From: Brevibacterium sp. | GTDB lineage: Bacteria > Actinomycetota > Actinomycetes > Actinomycetales > Brevibacteriaceae | Direction of reading: 5' to 3' | Assembly: GCA_031179165.1 (NCBI GenBank) | Contig: JAPSIC010000009.1 | Location: forward strand, 1 to 45,350 | Length of the DNA: 45,350 bases | In this document: positions 7,704 through 17,437 of the stretch, in pieces | Position numbering within the stretch: the stretch's first letter is position 1 | Layout: every line of letters starts with the position of its first letter | The notes under the pieces: model-generated | Seen by the model: the letters and a program-made list of their open reading frames with translations, nothing else | What the model was told of the DNA's origin: nothing | Database searches by the model: none | Made by a program: the position numbers and the translations under genes

Positions 7704-8818
7704 CCCCAGCGGATCATCGGCGCCTCGGCGGCGCAGAGGATGTCATGGAAGGCGATGAAGCCATGTCATACGAAATGGACTTCGGGGACCAACGGCTGAC
7801 CGGAGCGGAGGAGGAGCGTCTCGTATCGGGCCAGGCGGAGATCGCGGAACGAGACGCCGAGGCCGCTCTGCGCCCCAAGGGGCTGCAGGACTTCATCGGC
7901 CAGCCCCAGGTCCGTGAGCAGCTCTCGCTCGTCCTCGACGCTGCTAAGGCGCGGAAGAAGGCCCCCGACCACGTCCTGCTCTCCGGCCCACCCGGGCTGG
8001 GCAAGACCACCCTGGCGATGATCATCGCGCACGAGATGCAGACGAGTCTGCGGGTGACCTCGGGGCCCGCGGTGCAGCACGCCGGCGACCTGGCCGCGAT
8101 TCTGTCGTCCCTCGAGGAGGGCGAAGTCCTCTTCATCGACGAGATCCACCGCATGGCCCGCGCCGCCGAGGAGATGCTCTACGTGGCGATGGAGGACTTC
8201 CGGGTCGACGTCATCGTCGGCAAGGGCCCCGGTGCCACCGCGATCCCACTGGATCTGCCCTCGTTCACGCTCGTCGGTGCCACCACCCGCTCCGGGCTGC
8301 TCCCGGCCCCGCTGCGCGATCGGTTCGGCTTCACCGGACACCTCGACTTCTATTCGAGCTCCGATCTGCTCACCGTCCTCACGAGATCGGCCCGGATGCT
8401 CGGCATCGAGGCGGACATCGAGGGCCTGCGCGAGATCTCCACACGTTCTCGCGGCACCCCGCGCATCGCGAACCGGCTCCTCCGCCGCGTCCGCGACTGG
8501 GCGCAGGTGCGCGGCACCGGTGTCATCGACGAATCCGCCGCGCTCAAGGCGCTCAGGGTCTACGAGGTCGACGCGCTGGGCCTCGACCGACTCGACCGAG
8601 CTGTCCTCCAAGTCCTGTGCAAGCGCTTCGGGGGAGGACCTGTCGGCCTGGGGACCCTCTCGGTCTCCGTCGGCGAGGAGGCGGACACGGTCGAAACCGT
8701 GTCCGAACCCTACCTCGTGCGGGAGGGGCTGATCAGCCGCACACCGCGTGGTCGGGTGGCCACCTCGGCGGCGTGGAAGCACCTGGGGATGCAGATCCCA
8801 GCAAACTATGAGTACTGA
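7700..8818 (+). CDS. ruvB: Holliday junction branch migration ATPase RuvB
   Basis: The hexameric AAA+ motor that drives branch migration with RuvA. Visible are Walker A (GPPGLGKTT), Walker B (LFIDEIHR), the arginine-finger region ([11 protein letters not shown]) and the C-terminal winged helix ([12 protein letters not shown]). The long start at 7700 overlaps the ruvA stop as ATGA, giving 372 residues. ATG 7745 (AGAGGA 4 nt upstream) and ATG 7763 are alternatives nearer the usual family length, and the extra N-terminal ~15-20 residues are not conserved. RuvAB forms a two-gene operon here. An 81-nt gap follows before yajC. Confidence 0.96.
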   Translation: MTPADHRRLGGAEDVMEGDEAMSYEMDFGDQRLTGAEEERLVSGQAEIAERDAEAALRPKGLQDFIGQPQVREQLSLVLDAAKARKKAPDHVLLSGPPGLGKTTLAMIIAHEMQTSLRVTSGPAVQHAGDLAAILSSLEEGEVLFIDEIHRMARAAEEMLYVAMEDFRVDVIVGKGPGATAIPLDLPSFTLVGATTRSGLLPAPLRDRFGFTGHLDFYSSSDLLTVLTRSARMLGIEADIEGLREISTRSRGTPRIANRLLRRVRDWAQVRGTGVIDESAALKALRVYEVDALGLDRLDRAVLQVLCKRFGGGPVGLGTLSVSVGEEADTVETVSEPYLVREGLISRTPRGRVATSAAWKHLGMQIPANYEY

Positions 8819-8899
8819 TCCCAATGGATGGGTTCGCCTTGAGTCCTCGCGACGAACTAAGGTAGTGGACTGATTCATTCTTATGAAAGGTAGAAATCT

Positions 8900-9502
8900 G
8901 TGGATTTACTGATCCCCCTCGCGCTTGCGGCGCTGCTGATCTTCTTCTTGTTCAATTCTCGTCGTAAGCAGAAGGCGCGCATGGAACAGATCAAGTCGAA
9001 TCTGGTTCCCGGCGCCACCGTGATGACGACCTTCGGCGTCTTCGGCACCGTCGTCGCCATCGACGAGGAGAACAACCAGGTCACGATCGAATCCGGCCCC
9101 GGCACCACCCTTCGGGTGCACCGTCAGGCCATCGGTCAGATCGACACCCCCGCGACCGCTGTTCCCGGTGCCGGTGACGCCGCCGGTTCCGATGCACCCG
9201 GCGACGCCGCTGAGGCGCCGGCGATCACCGACGCCGAACTCGATGCGATGATCGAGCGCAAGCGGGCCGAGGCCGAGTCCTCGGACACAGCTGACACCGC
9301 AGAGGGACGCGGAGCGAGCTCGGTCGATCCCGATGACTCCCGCACCGGTGCGGCCGACCTCCGCGACGAGGACACCGCGGTCGTCGACCCCGACCCGAAA
9401 GCTGACGAGACCCCAGCGTCTGATGTCAAGGACACGGACTCAGACGACCCGGGAACCGGAGGGCCGGGAACCGATCCGTCCGACGACGGCAAGAAGAACT
9501 GA
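8900..9502 (+). CDS. yajC: preprotein translocase subunit YajC with long acidic tail
   Basis: A small membrane protein that associates with SecDF at the Sec translocon. One N-terminal membrane segment (about 2-18) is followed by the basic stretch SRRKQKAR and the YajC core (LVPGATVMTTFGVFGTVVAI). The 200-residue length is about twice the usual: residues ~83-200 are a disordered-looking tail rich in Asp, Glu, Ala and Thr. GTG 8900 follows GAAAGG (8885-8890). yajC-secD-secF-rel run in one direction, as in most Actinobacteria. The family call is strong; the tail's role is unknown. Confidence 0.92.
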   Translation: MDLLIPLALAALLIFFLFNSRRKQKARMEQIKSNLVPGATVMTTFGVFGTVVAIDEENNQVTIESGPGTTLRVHRQAIGQIDTPATAVPGAGDAAGSDAPGDAAEAPAITDAELDAMIERKRAEAESSDTADTAEGRGASSVDPDDSRTGAADLRDEDTAVVDPDPKADETPASDVKDTDSDDPGTGGPGTDPSDDGKKN

Positions 9503-9549
9503 TTCCCTCACCCCACCCGAATCACCCCTACCCGATCGAAAGCTGACTC

Positions 9550-11850
9550 GTGTCCGACATTGAAGAAAAGCCACGTCCTGGTTTGCGCTTCCTGTGGCTG
9601 ACGATCGTGACAGCGCTGCTCCTCGGCATTCTGGCCGCAGGAGTGGTGTGGTCCGATGCCACCACCAGCCCCAAGCTCGCCCTCGACCTCGAAGGCGGGA
9701 CTTCGATCATCCTGGAGCCCCAGGTGTCGGAGGACACGGCGATCAGCAAGGAACAGCTTGAACAGGCTGTGGCGATCATCCGCCAGCGAGTCGACTCGAC
9801 GGGTGTCTCCGAAGCCGAGATCACCACGCAGGGCGACCGGAACATCATCGTGAATCTCCCCGGCAACCCCGATGAGGAGACCCGCGAGCTGGTCCGTTCG
9901 TCCGCGCAGCTGGTCTTCCGAAGAGTCGCACTCGTCGGCGATCCCCGCTCCCAGGAGCAGATCATGCAGGAGCAGGAGAACGGCGGCGGACAGAGCGGCG
10001 ACCCGAACGAGGGCCTCTCCGACGAAGAGCGCAAGCGTCTCGAGGATCTCATCGGTGATTCCGGAGCGCAGGCCGATGCCGGCGCTCAGGGCGGCTCAGA
10101 GGCAGGCGCCCAGGGTGGGGAAGAGGCTCCGTCCGGCGGCGGCGAGGTCGTCAATGCCGGCGGGGATGTGACTGAACCCGAGACCCAGGCCCAACCGGCC
10201 GAGGAGACCCAGTCGGCCGAGGAGACCCAGCCGGCCGATGAGGGCAAGTCCACGGTCACCGATTCGACTCCGCGTCCCCTCTTCGATCCCGAGCAGGAGG
10301 CGGACAAGTGGCAGACCGAGGAGATCATGACCCGATTCGCCGAACTCGACTGCACCGACGCGGCGAATCGGACCGGCGGCGAGCAGCTTCCGGCCGACGA
10401 ACCGGTCGTCGCCTGTTCCGAGGACGGCTCGGCGAAGTACATCCTCGGGCCGGTGGAGCTCTCCGGAGACCACCTGGCCGACGCCGGCTTCGGCTATGCC
10501 GCCGGAGCCAACGGCGTGCAGACGAACAACCCCGCTGTCAACATCGAGTTCGACTCGACCGGTCGTGAGATCTTCAAGCAGATCACCTCGGACATCACCG
10601 GCAAGCAGCAGCCCTACAACCAGTTCGCCATCGTCCTCGACGGACTCGTGCTCTCCGCACCGAGCTCCAATGCCGTCATCACCGACGGGAACGCCGAGAT
10701 CTCGGGCAACTTCACTCTCGAAGAGGCACAGACGCTGGCCAACCAGCTCAAGAACGGCTCCTTGCCGGTGAGCTTCCAGGTGCAGAGCGAGCAGCAGGTC
10801 TCGCCGACCCTGGGCTCGAACTACCTGATGATCGGTCTGCTCACCGGCGTCGTCGGACTGCTCCTCGTCGTCGTCTACTCCCTCCTGCAGTACCGGGTGC
10901 TCGGTCTGGTCACCGTCTCGAGCCTCGTCGTCGCCGGTGTGCTGACCTATCTGCTGCTGCTCATCGCCTCGTGGAGATACGGCTACCGGCTGTCCCTGGC
11001 TGGTGTCGCGGGCATCATCATCGGCATCGGCATGGCCGCCGACTCATTCATCGTCTACTTCGAACGTGTCCGCGACGAGCTCCGCAGCGGCAGGATGCTG
11101 CTCTCGGCCGTCGAGGTCGGCTGGGAACGCGCCAAGCGCACGATCTACGCATCCAAGGCCGTCAACATGCTCGCCGCGGTGATCCTCTACATCCTGGCCG
11201 TCGGATCCGTGCGCGGTTTCGCGTTCACCCTCGGCCTGACGGTGATCATCGACGTCCTCATCGTCTTCCTGTTCACCCACCCGATGCTCGAAGTGCTGGC
11301 GCGGACCAAGTTCTTCGGTGAAGGACACCCGATGTCGGGCATGGATCCGCGTCTCCTCGGCGTCAAGCCCGCCGCCTATCGCGGTGCACTCAACGTCGAC
11401 CTCGAGGAGGGCGAGAAGCGCCCGGAGACGAAGCGGCGGGAGAAGGCCCGGGCCCGCAGGACCGGCACGGATTCCACCCCCGAGGCGGATCCGGGGTCGG
11501 TGATGACCGCTGAGCGTTCGGAGACGGCGGAGACCGGTTCGACCGGTCGCACCGGCATAAAGGTGAAGGACTCGACCTCGCCCGGAACCTCCGCAACCGC
11601 GACCTCCGCGACCGAGGCGACCGCTGCCGCCGGGAGCGAGAGGTCCGGAGCCGGCGGTGAAACCGCCGACGCGGGCGCGGACGGGACGACCCGGAAGAAG
11701 CGCGGCGCGAAGAAGACGCGCACGTCCGGACCCTCGTCGAAGGAGTCCGCGGGCGCGTCACCGGTGCGCGGATCGATCGCCGAGCGAAAGGCGGCGGCGA
11801 AGAAGGCCGCCGAAGAGGCAGCTGCGAACGACGAGGAGGCAGACAAGTGA
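9550..11850 (+). CDS. secD: protein translocase subunit SecD, with low-complexity insert and long C-terminal tail
   Basis: The large RND-type subunit that uses proton-motive force to pull exported proteins through SecYEG. TM1 spans about 12-33. The P1 periplasmic domain begins with LALDLEGGTSI. A Gly/Glu/Gln/Ala-rich insert fills about 140-245, including the AEETQ repeats at 10198-10233. Five more membrane helices lie at about 425-600, with the SecD motif present as GMAADSFIVYFERVR. After the last helix there is a ~155-residue cytoplasmic tail with mixed charge, ending in Lys/Ala-rich sequence. At 766 residues it is longer than typical (about 550-620). The start is GTG with a weak site (CGAAAG, 9538-9542). 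The stop overlaps secF as GTGA. Confidence 0.95.
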   Translation: MSDIEEKPRPGLRFLWLTIVTALLLGILAAGVVWSDATTSPKLALDLEGGTSIILEPQVSEDTAISKEQLEQAVAIIRQRVDSTGVSEAEITTQGDRNIIVNLPGNPDEETRELVRSSAQLVFRRVALVGDPRSQEQIMQEQENGGGQSGDPNEGLSDEERKRLEDLIGDSGAQADAGAQGGSEAGAQGGEEAPSGGGEVVNAGGDVTEPETQAQPAEETQSAEETQPADEGKSTVTDSTPRPLFDPEQEADKWQTEEIMTRFAELDCTDAANRTGGEQLPADEPVVACSEDGSAKYILGPVELSGDHLADAGFGYAAGANGVQTNNPAVNIEFDSTGREIFKQITSDITGKQQPYNQFAIVLDGLVLSAPSSNAVITDGNAEISGNFTLEEAQTLANQLKNGSLPVSFQVQSEQQVSPTLGSNYLMIGLLTGVVGLLLVVVYSLLQYRVLGLVTVSSLVVAGVLTYLLLLIASWRYGYRLSLAGVAGIIIGIGMAADSFIVYFERVRDELRSGRMLLSAVEVGWERAKRTIYASKAVNMLAAVILYILAVGSVRGFAFTLGLTVIIDVLIVFLFTHPMLEVLARTKFFGEGHPMSGMDPRLLGVKPAAYRGALNVDLEEGEKRPETKRREKARARRTGTDSTPEADPGSVMTAERSETAETGSTGRTGIKVKDSTSPGTSATATSATEATAAAGSERSGAGGETADAGADGTTRKKRGAKKTRTSGPSSKESAGASPVRGSIAERKAAAKKAAEEAAANDEEADK

Positions 11851-12863
11851 AGAGATTCTTCGCCTGGGGCAACCGCCTCCACAACGGTGAATCATCGATC
11901 CCCTTCGTCGGGAAGGCCAAGCTCTGGCTGATGATCTCCGGCGCTCTGGTCCTGCTGTCCCTGCTGGTGCCGCTCATCTCGGGGTTCAACCTCGGGATCG
12001 CGTTCCGCGGGGGCTCCCAGTTCCAGATCGACAACATCAGCGACACCTCGGCGGCCAAGGGCGAGAGCATCGTCAGCGAGGTCGCCCCCGAGTCCGAGCC
12101 GCGGCTGACTCCGACCAGCGACACGGCGGTCAAGATCGAGACCAATCAGCTCACCGACCCGCAGATGCAGGAGGTCCGTGATGCGCTGGTGGCCGGCTAC
12201 GACGTCCCCGCCGAGGACGTGACCTCGACGTTCGTCGGACCCCAATGGGGCCAGGACGTGACGGAGAAGATGTTCCGCGCTCTCGTCATCTTCGTCGCCA
12301 TCGCCATGGTCGTGATGGCGCTGTACTTCCGCACCTGGAAGATGTCACTGGCCGCGATCGTCGGACTGTTCGTCGTCATGATCGTGACGATGGGCATCTA
12401 CTCGGTGACCGGGTTCGAGGTCACCCCCGAGGCCGTCATCGGCTTCCTCACGGTGCTCAGCTTCTCCCTCTACGACACGGTGGTGGTCTTCGACAAGATC
12501 AGGGAGAACACGACGAGGTTCCAGGACAAGCGCGACCTCAAGTTCTCCGAGCTCGTCAACCTGGGCATCAACCAGACCACCGTCCGCTCGATCAACACCT
12601 CGGTGGTCTCGGTCCTCCCCATTGCATCGATTCTGTTCATCGGCGTGTTCATGCTCGGGGCCGGCACACTGGTCGATATCTCACTGTCGCTGTTTATCGG
12701 TACCATTGTCGCAGCAGCTTCGACGCTGTTCGTCGCCAGCCCTCTCTACGCCCTGCTGCGGTCCAACGAGCCCGCCGTCAGGGAACAGGAAGAGGCCGTG
12801 CGTGAACTACGCTTGAAGAACGGAGCGAAGGACGTTCCGCCGGTGATCCACGCCGAAGTCTGA
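11847..12863 (+). CDS. secF: protein translocase subunit SecF
   Basis: The partner of SecD in the proton-driven SecDF complex. The 338-residue protein has TM1 (about 28-48), a periplasmic P4 domain opening with [15 protein letters not shown], and five C-terminal helices. The SecF signature appears as [23 protein letters not shown] 11847 overlaps the secD stop by 4 nt, so the two are coupled. The rel start follows 19 nt after the stop, consistent with one transcript for yajC-secD-secF-rel (inference from spacing). Confidence 0.96.
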   Translation: MKRFFAWGNRLHNGESSIPFVGKAKLWLMISGALVLLSLLVPLISGFNLGIAFRGGSQFQIDNISDTSAAKGESIVSEVAPESEPRLTPTSDTAVKIETNQLTDPQMQEVRDALVAGYDVPAEDVTSTFVGPQWGQDVTEKMFRALVIFVAIAMVVMALYFRTWKMSLAAIVGLFVVMIVTMGIYSVTGFEVTPEAVIGFLTVLSFSLYDTVVVFDKIRENTTRFQDKRDLKFSELVNLGINQTTVRSINTSVVSVLPIASILFIGVFMLGAGTLVDISLSLFIGTIVAAASTLFVASPLYALLRSNEPAVREQEEAVRELRLKNGAKDVPPVIHAEV

Positions 12864-12882
12864 CCAGTTGGAAGGGGATGCC

Positions 12883-15180
12883 ATGGCTTCTTCAGCGGAA
12901 TCGCGCCGTCCGCGAGGCATCTCCCGCCTGGCCTGGTGGGCGGCGCGGGCGCAGAACAACCCCGGCTACCCGCGCGTCCTGGGGCCGATGATCCAGGCCC
13001 TGCAGTCGAACCACCCGAAGGCCGACACCGACCTGGTGGTCAGGGCCTACAAGGTCGCCGAGGCGGCCCACCGCGGCCAGACGCGCAAGTCCGGTGATCC
13101 CTACATCACCCACCCGGTCGCCGTCGCCACGATCCTCGCCGAGATCGGAATGCTCCCGGTGACGCTGGCCGCGGCGCTGCTCCACGACACGGTCGAGGAC
13201 ACCGAGTACTCGCTACAGCAGCTGACCGACGAGTTCGGGGCCGAAGTCGCCGCGATGGTCGACGGAGTCACGAAGCTCGACAAGCTCACCTACGGTCAGG
13301 CGGCTCAGTCCGAGACCGTGCGGAAGATGATCGTGGCGATGGCCAAGGACATCCGCGTCCTCGTCATCAAGCTCGCCGACCGCCTCCACAACGCCCGCAC
13401 CTGGCGGTTCGTGCCCGCCTCGTCGAGTGCCAAGAAGGCGCGCGAGACCCTCGAGATCTACGCCCCCTTGGCGCATCGGCTCGGCATGAACACGATCAAA
13501 TGGGAGCTCGAGGACCTGTCGTTCCAGGTGCTCCACCCCAAGGTCTACGACGAAGTGGTCCGCCTTGTCGCCGACCGCGCCCCGGAACGTGAGAAGTACC
13601 TGTCGACGGTGTCGAAGGAGCTGCAGTCGGAGCTGGTCAAGTCCGGCATCGAGTCCTCGATCACCGGACGGCCCAAGCACTACTACTCGATCTACCAGAA
13701 GATGGTCGTGCGCGGGCACGAGTTCGCCGACATCTACGATCTCGTCGGTGTTCGCGTCCTCGTCGAGACCGTCCGCGAATGCTATGCGACCCTGGGGATC
13801 GTCCACTCGCGGTGGAGCCCCGTGCCGGGCCGGTTCAAGGACTACATCGCGATGCCGAAGTACAACATGTACCAGAGCCTGCACACGACGGTCATCGGCC
13901 CGGGCGGCAAACCGGTCGAGATCCAGATCCGCACCCACGAGATGGACCGCCGGGCCGAATTCGGGGTCGCGGCCCACTGGAAGTACAAGGACCGGGGCAG
14001 CGCCTCGAAGGCGATCACCTCGAACACCGCGCGCTCGGTCAAGGTCTCCGACGCCGGTGAGGTCGATGACGCGGCGTGGCTGCGCCAGCTGCTCGAATGG
14101 CAGCGCGAGGTCAGTGACCCCGACGAGTTCCTCGACAGCCTCCGCTACGAGGTCAACTCGAAGGAGGTCTACGTCTTCACCCCCAAGGGCGACGTGATGA
14201 GCCTGCCGGCGGGAGCCACCCCGGTCGACTTCGCCTACGCCGTGCACACCGAGGTGGGGCACAAGACCATGGGCGCCAGGGTCAACGGGCGCCTCGTCGC
14301 CCTCGACACGGAGCTGAAGAACGGAGACTCCGTCGAGGTGTTCACCTCGAAGGACGAGAACGCCGGACCCAGCCGTGACTGGCTGGGCTTCGTCAAGAGC
14401 CCCCGCGCGCGGAGCAAGATCCGGCAGTGGTTCTCGAAGGAACGCCGCGAGGAGGCGATCGAGAGCGGCCGCGAGCAGCTGGCCCGCGCGATGCGACGGC
14501 ACAGCCTGTCGGCCACCGCGCTGATGAACCAGGAGGCGCTGCACACCGTGGCGACCGACCTGCGGCTCAACGACGTGTCGGCCCTGTACGCGGCGATCGG
14601 CAACGGCAACGTCTCGGCCGCCCATGTCACTGACCTGCTGGCCAAGGAGGTCGGAGCCGAGGAAGAGGTCTCGGTCCTGCCGCCGGCCCCGCGCAACCGG
14701 ACCGGTCAGTCCTCCGGCCACCTGTCATCGTCCGAGGGCGTCATCGTCAAGGGCGTCGACGATGTCCTGGTCAAGCTCGCCCGCTGCTGCACCCCGGTGC
14801 CCGGCGACGAGATCATCGGCTTCGTCACCCGCGGCTCCGGCGTGTCCGTGCACCGGATCGACTGCCCCAACGTCGCCTCCCTCAAGCGGGAGCCCGAACG
14901 CCTGGTCGACGTCTCCTGGGGGGACAAGACGAGCGGGGTGTACCTCGTCCAGATCCAGGTCGAGGCCCTCGACCGGTCCGGTCTGCTCTCCGACATCACG
15001 AAGACGCTGACCGACACCCATGTCAACATCCTGTCCGCGTCCGTGGCCACCTCCCGCGCCCGCGTCGCCCAGTCGAAGTTCGTCTTCGAGATGAGCGATG
15101 CCAGTCACCTGGGCACGGTGCTCTCGGCGGTGCGCAAGGTCGAGGGAGTCTTCGACGTCTACCGGATCGCCGGAGGCTGA
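12883..15180 (+). CDS. relA: bifunctional (p)ppGpp synthetase/hydrolase Rel (RSH family)
   Basis: The long RSH enzyme that makes and degrades the stringent-response alarmone. Domains in order: HD hydrolase with H101-D102 in LLHDTVEDT plus H63 and H77; the synthetase domain with HYYSIYQKM and the substrate loop in [23 protein letters not shown] ([19 protein letters not shown]); the conserved cysteine region ([20 protein letters not shown]); and a C-terminal ACT domain. Both catalytic centres look intact, so it is bifunctional rather than an E. coli-type RelA. ATG 12883 is chosen over the upstream TTG 12868 because GAAGGGG (12871-12877) lies just before it. The protein is 765 residues. It converges on the minus-strand AbiEi-like gene, with only 55 nt between stops. 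Confidence 0.96.
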   Translation: MASSAESRRPRGISRLAWWAARAQNNPGYPRVLGPMIQALQSNHPKADTDLVVRAYKVAEAAHRGQTRKSGDPYITHPVAVATILAEIGMLPVTLAAALLHDTVEDTEYSLQQLTDEFGAEVAAMVDGVTKLDKLTYGQAAQSETVRKMIVAMAKDIRVLVIKLADRLHNARTWRFVPASSSAKKARETLEIYAPLAHRLGMNTIKWELEDLSFQVLHPKVYDEVVRLVADRAPEREKYLSTVSKELQSELVKSGIESSITGRPKHYYSIYQKMVVRGHEFADIYDLVGVRVLVETVRECYATLGIVHSRWSPVPGRFKDYIAMPKYNMYQSLHTTVIGPGGKPVEIQIRTHEMDRRAEFGVAAHWKYKDRGSASKAITSNTARSVKVSDAGEVDDAAWLRQLLEWQREVSDPDEFLDSLRYEVNSKEVYVFTPKGDVMSLPAGATPVDFAYAVHTEVGHKTMGARVNGRLVALDTELKNGDSVEVFTSKDENAGPSRDWLGFVKSPRARSKIRQWFSKERREEAIESGREQLARAMRRHSLSATALMNQEALHTVATDLRLNDVSALYAAIGNGNVSAAHVTDLLAKEVGAEEEVSVLPPAPRNRTGQSSGHLSSSEGVIVKGVDDVLVKLARCCTPVPGDEIIGFVTRGSGVSVHRIDCPNVASLKREPERLVDVSWGDKTSGVYLVQIQVEALDRSGLLSDITKTLTDTHVNILSASVATSRARVAQSKFVFEMSDASHLGTVLSAVRKVEGVFDVYRIAGG

Positions 15181-15235
15181 GCGGAACGATCGGCCCGGGC
15201 CCGGTCCTGATGGCGCGGGGAGTTCCCGTCCGTGA

Positions 15236-15808
15236 TCAGTCGAGCGTGGCGCAGACCTGCGCGAAGATGTCCCGGATCTGCTGGACGTAGGGCCGCCGGG
15301 AGACCCCTTCGAGGTAGAGGCTGAACCGGCGCCGCGCCGGCGCGGGCATCTCTTCGACCAGGTGCCTGACCGCCGGCACCGACCGTTGCCTCCGGTCGGC
15401 GTCCTCGTCGCCCAGCCGCGATCGGGCGAAGGGGAGCAGCAGATCGTAGAGCGTGCGCTCCTCCGTCGTGATGTCGAGACCATTGATGCTCGTGCGATCG
15501 TGGACGCTCAGCCGCAGCTCGTGGACGATCGCATCGCTGTCCTCGACGAATCGTCGGCGCGGAAACGTGATGAACGTCAGCGGGCTCGGGGCGCGGCCCA
15601 GACCCGTGTAGACCCACCACGCGGTGGAGTGCGAGAGCACGAGCCGGGGCGGCACCTCCGAGCGGAGCGCATCGATCCGGTCCGCGGGGCCGAGCACCGC
15701 ACCCGTGCGCACCCAGGTCGACTCCGTCAGCCGGCTGAGCAGACCGTCCATCGTCAGCTCGGTGAGATGCTCGTAGCCGTAGTCCCGCAGATGAAACAAC
15801 GCTTCCAT
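15236..15808 (-). CDS. AbiEi-like (type IV antitoxin family) putative transcriptional regulator, orphan
   Basis: A 190-residue protein resembling AbiEi-type antitoxin/regulators. The N-terminus (about 10-40, ending LSRLTESTWVRTGAVLG) looks like the small winged-helix domain. The C-terminal part has the family-style pattern LVLSHSTAWWVYTGLG (57-70), PRRR, a conserved H...V...G stretch, and TTEERTLYDLLL (114-125). No AbiEii-type nucleotidyltransferase toxin lies next to it: its neighbours are rel (convergent) and a DUF349 gene. ATG 15808 is preceded by a good promoter ending 6 nt before it, with no room for a ribosome binding site, so the mRNA is probably leaderless. A 17-bp inverted repeat overlaps this promoter, suggesting autorepression. 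Classification rests on recalled motifs and could be another small HTH family. Confidence 0.55.
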   Translation of the reverse strand: MEALFHLRDYGYEHLTELTMDGLLSRLTESTWVRTGAVLGPADRIDALRSEVPPRLVLSHSTAWWVYTGLGRAPSPLTFITFPRRRFVEDSDAIVHELRLSVHDRTSINGLDITTEERTLYDLLLPFARSRLGDEDADRRQRSVPAVRHLVEEMPAPARRRFSLYLEGVSRRPYVQQIRDIFAQVCATLD

Positions 15809-15843
15809 GCAGCAACTATTGCGCTGCGTGGAAGCGTTGGCAA
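15797..15843 (-). promoter_or_regulatory. promoter with embedded 17-bp inverted-repeat operator, leaderless AbiEi-like gene
   Basis: On the minus strand, TTGCCA (15838-15843) and AATAGT (15815-15820) are 17 bp apart. The ATG starts at 15808, 6 nt after the -10. An inverted repeat with 17-nt arms (15797-15813 and 15823-15839, 16 of 17 positions matching, 9-nt spacer) places one arm between -35 and -10 and the other across the start codon. Because transcription should begin near 15808, only one arm would be in the RNA, so this is more likely a DNA operator than an RNA hairpin. Confidence 0.65.
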
Positions 15844-15968
15844 GAGCACGGAGGCCGGCTGTGGACAGGCAGGTCACTCGTCCGCCGTCACCTGTGGACG
15901 CGGAGCGCGAGCCGGGACCGCCCGATGCCGTCGCCCGCCGCTTGAGGCTGCCTGGACGCCGGCCGGGC

Positions 15969-17321
15969 TCAGCTGAGTTCGGCGGCCGTGCGCGCCAGCT
16001 GGTCACGCCAGGCGCGACGCGCGTCGAGGGCGGCCTGAGCCTCGGCGACGGCCTTCTCGTTGCCGCCGGAGCGCGCCTTCTCGAGCTTGAGCTCCAGCTC
16101 CGTGATCGAGTCGTCCAACTGACTCAGAGCACCCGAGGTGCGTGCCTTGGTCTCGGGGTTGCTGCGCTTCCACGCCGCCTCCTCGGCCTCGGTCAGGGCC
16201 TGCTCGACCTCCCGCAGTCCGTTCTCCATCCGCGAGACATCGGCCCGGGGCACCTTGCCCGCCTCTTCCCACTCGTCCTGAATGGCGCGCAGCTCCTTCT
16301 TCGCCGCCGCTGGATCCGTGATCGGCAGCAGCGCCTGCGCGCGCCTGAGCAGAGCCTCCTTGACCTCGAGATTGCCCCTGTACTCCTCGTCGAGGGCGGC
16401 GTTCTCGGCGTCACGGGCGGCGAAGAACACGTCCTGGGCGGCGCGGAACCGCGCCCACAGCGCGTCGTCGTCCTTCCGGGACGCGCGCGGGGCGCGCTTC
16501 CATTGGTTCATCAGCTCTTTGAACTGACTCGACACATACCGGAAGTCGGTCGAACCGGACAGCGCCTCCGCCTCGGCGACGATCTTCTCCTTGATCCGCT
16601 TGCCTTCGGAATTGAGCTTGTCGAGCTCGGCGAAGTGCTCCTTGCGCTTGTGCTCGAAGGTCGTGCGCGCCTGGGAGAACCGGCCCCAGAGTTCCTGGTC
16701 GACGGCCCGGGGGAGCCTGGGACCCGTCCGCTGCTTCTCCTTCCACAGGTCGAAGAGCTCGCGCATGCGCGCTCCGGACTGCTTCCACTGGATCTTGTCG
16801 GGATCGCGTCGGGCCAGGGCCTCGGCCTCCGTGACCAGTTCCTCGCGTTCCTCGACCGCTGCCAGCTTGGCCGCCTCGGCCTGTGCGGCCTGCTGCGCCT
16901 CGGTGGACTTGGCGTCCGAGATCAGGGTGTCGAGCGTGGCCGACAGCCCCTTGAGGTCACCGACGGCGTTCGCCTCGGGCAGCGTGTCCTGCAGGGACTT
17001 CGCCGCGGCCGCGACATCGCGGCCCGGGGCACCGGCCGAGAGCCGATTGCGCAGGTGAGCGGCATTCTCCACCAACTCGACGAACTTCTTCGCGAAGTAC
17101 TCGAGCGCGGCCTCCGCTCCGGCATCGGGGTACTGACCGACCGGGCGTTCCCCCGCGGCGGTGATCACGAAGACATTGCCGTCCTCATCGGCTCGTCCGT
17201 GAGCCATGGCGCGTCGGACTTCGGCATCGTGATCCACCGTCGTCGCCGCCACGGTCGCGGCCGCCTTGGGCCGGGGCAGCGACGAGGGGCGGGGGACTGG
17301 CTTCGGTGTCGGGGTCGACAT
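15969..17321 (-). CDS. DUF349 domain-containing protein
   Basis: A 450-residue, highly charged, mostly helical protein of unknown function, conserved in Actinobacteria near rel and hisS. It has a Pro/Ala-rich N-terminus, a small region beginning VRRAMAHGRADEDGNVFV, then repeated DUF349 helical units recognisable by their Trp/Phe pattern: RELFDLWKEKQ, KELMNQWKRAPR with LWARFRAAQDVFF, and RAIQDEWEEAGKVPR. The C-terminal ~90 residues look like a coiled coil (LELKLEKARS). ATG 17321 is preferred over the GTG three codons upstream because AAGGTGAG overlaps that GTG and forms the ribosome binding site. No catalytic motif or membrane segment is visible. It is transcribed divergently from the metallo-hydrolase gene, sharing a 116-nt region with a palindrome. 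Confidence 0.88.
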   Translation of the reverse strand: MSTPTPKPVPRPSSLPRPKAAATVAATTVDHDAEVRRAMAHGRADEDGNVFVITAAGERPVGQYPDAGAEAALEYFAKKFVELVENAAHLRNRLSAGAPGRDVAAAAKSLQDTLPEANAVGDLKGLSATLDTLISDAKSTEAQQAAQAEAAKLAAVEEREELVTEAEALARRDPDKIQWKQSGARMRELFDLWKEKQRTGPRLPRAVDQELWGRFSQARTTFEHKRKEHFAELDKLNSEGKRIKEKIVAEAEALSGSTDFRYVSSQFKELMNQWKRAPRASRKDDDALWARFRAAQDVFFAARDAENAALDEEYRGNLEVKEALLRRAQALLPITDPAAAKKELRAIQDEWEEAGKVPRADVSRMENGLREVEQALTEAEEAAWKRSNPETKARTSGALSQLDDSITELELKLEKARSGGNEKAVAEAQAALDARRAWRDQLARTAAELS

Positions 17322-17390
17322 GATTCTCACCTTGTTTCCATCGGTCGAACCGGCAGGGAATCCTTAACCCCGCCGATCACTCGATATTGA

Positions 17391-17408
17391 CGTTATCCCA
17401 GCATAACG
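17391..17408. promoter_or_regulatory. palindrome CGTTAT-N6-ATAACG in a divergent promoter region
   Basis: Perfect 6-bp arms (17391-17396 and 17403-17408) with a 6-nt centre, between the DUF349 and metallo-hydrolase genes. The right arm occupies the -35 position (17 bp from TAGACT) of the rightward promoter. AT-rich arms in GC-rich DNA suggest a protein-binding site; the regulator is unknown. Confidence 0.4.
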
Positions 17409-17425
17409 ATCCCCGAGCCTGTCGT

Positions 17426-17431
17426 TAGACT
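17426..17431 (+). promoter_or_regulatory. putative -10 element, leaderless metallo-hydrolase gene
   Basis: TAGACT lies 6 nt before the ATG at 17438, and no ribosome binding site is visible, so transcription probably begins at or next to the start codon. Confidence 0.5.
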
Positions 17432-17437
17432 CTGCCC

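Noticed and set aside
3887-9502. A new defence island made of HNH, RuvABC and YajC genes
   Set aside because: Apart from the HNH gene these are standard housekeeping genes in conserved order; no toxin, restriction or phage-sensing partner is present.
15236-15808. Complete AbiE toxin-antitoxin pair
   Set aside because: No nucleotidyltransferase-type AbiEii toxin is encoded on either side; the neighbours are rel and a DUF349 protein.
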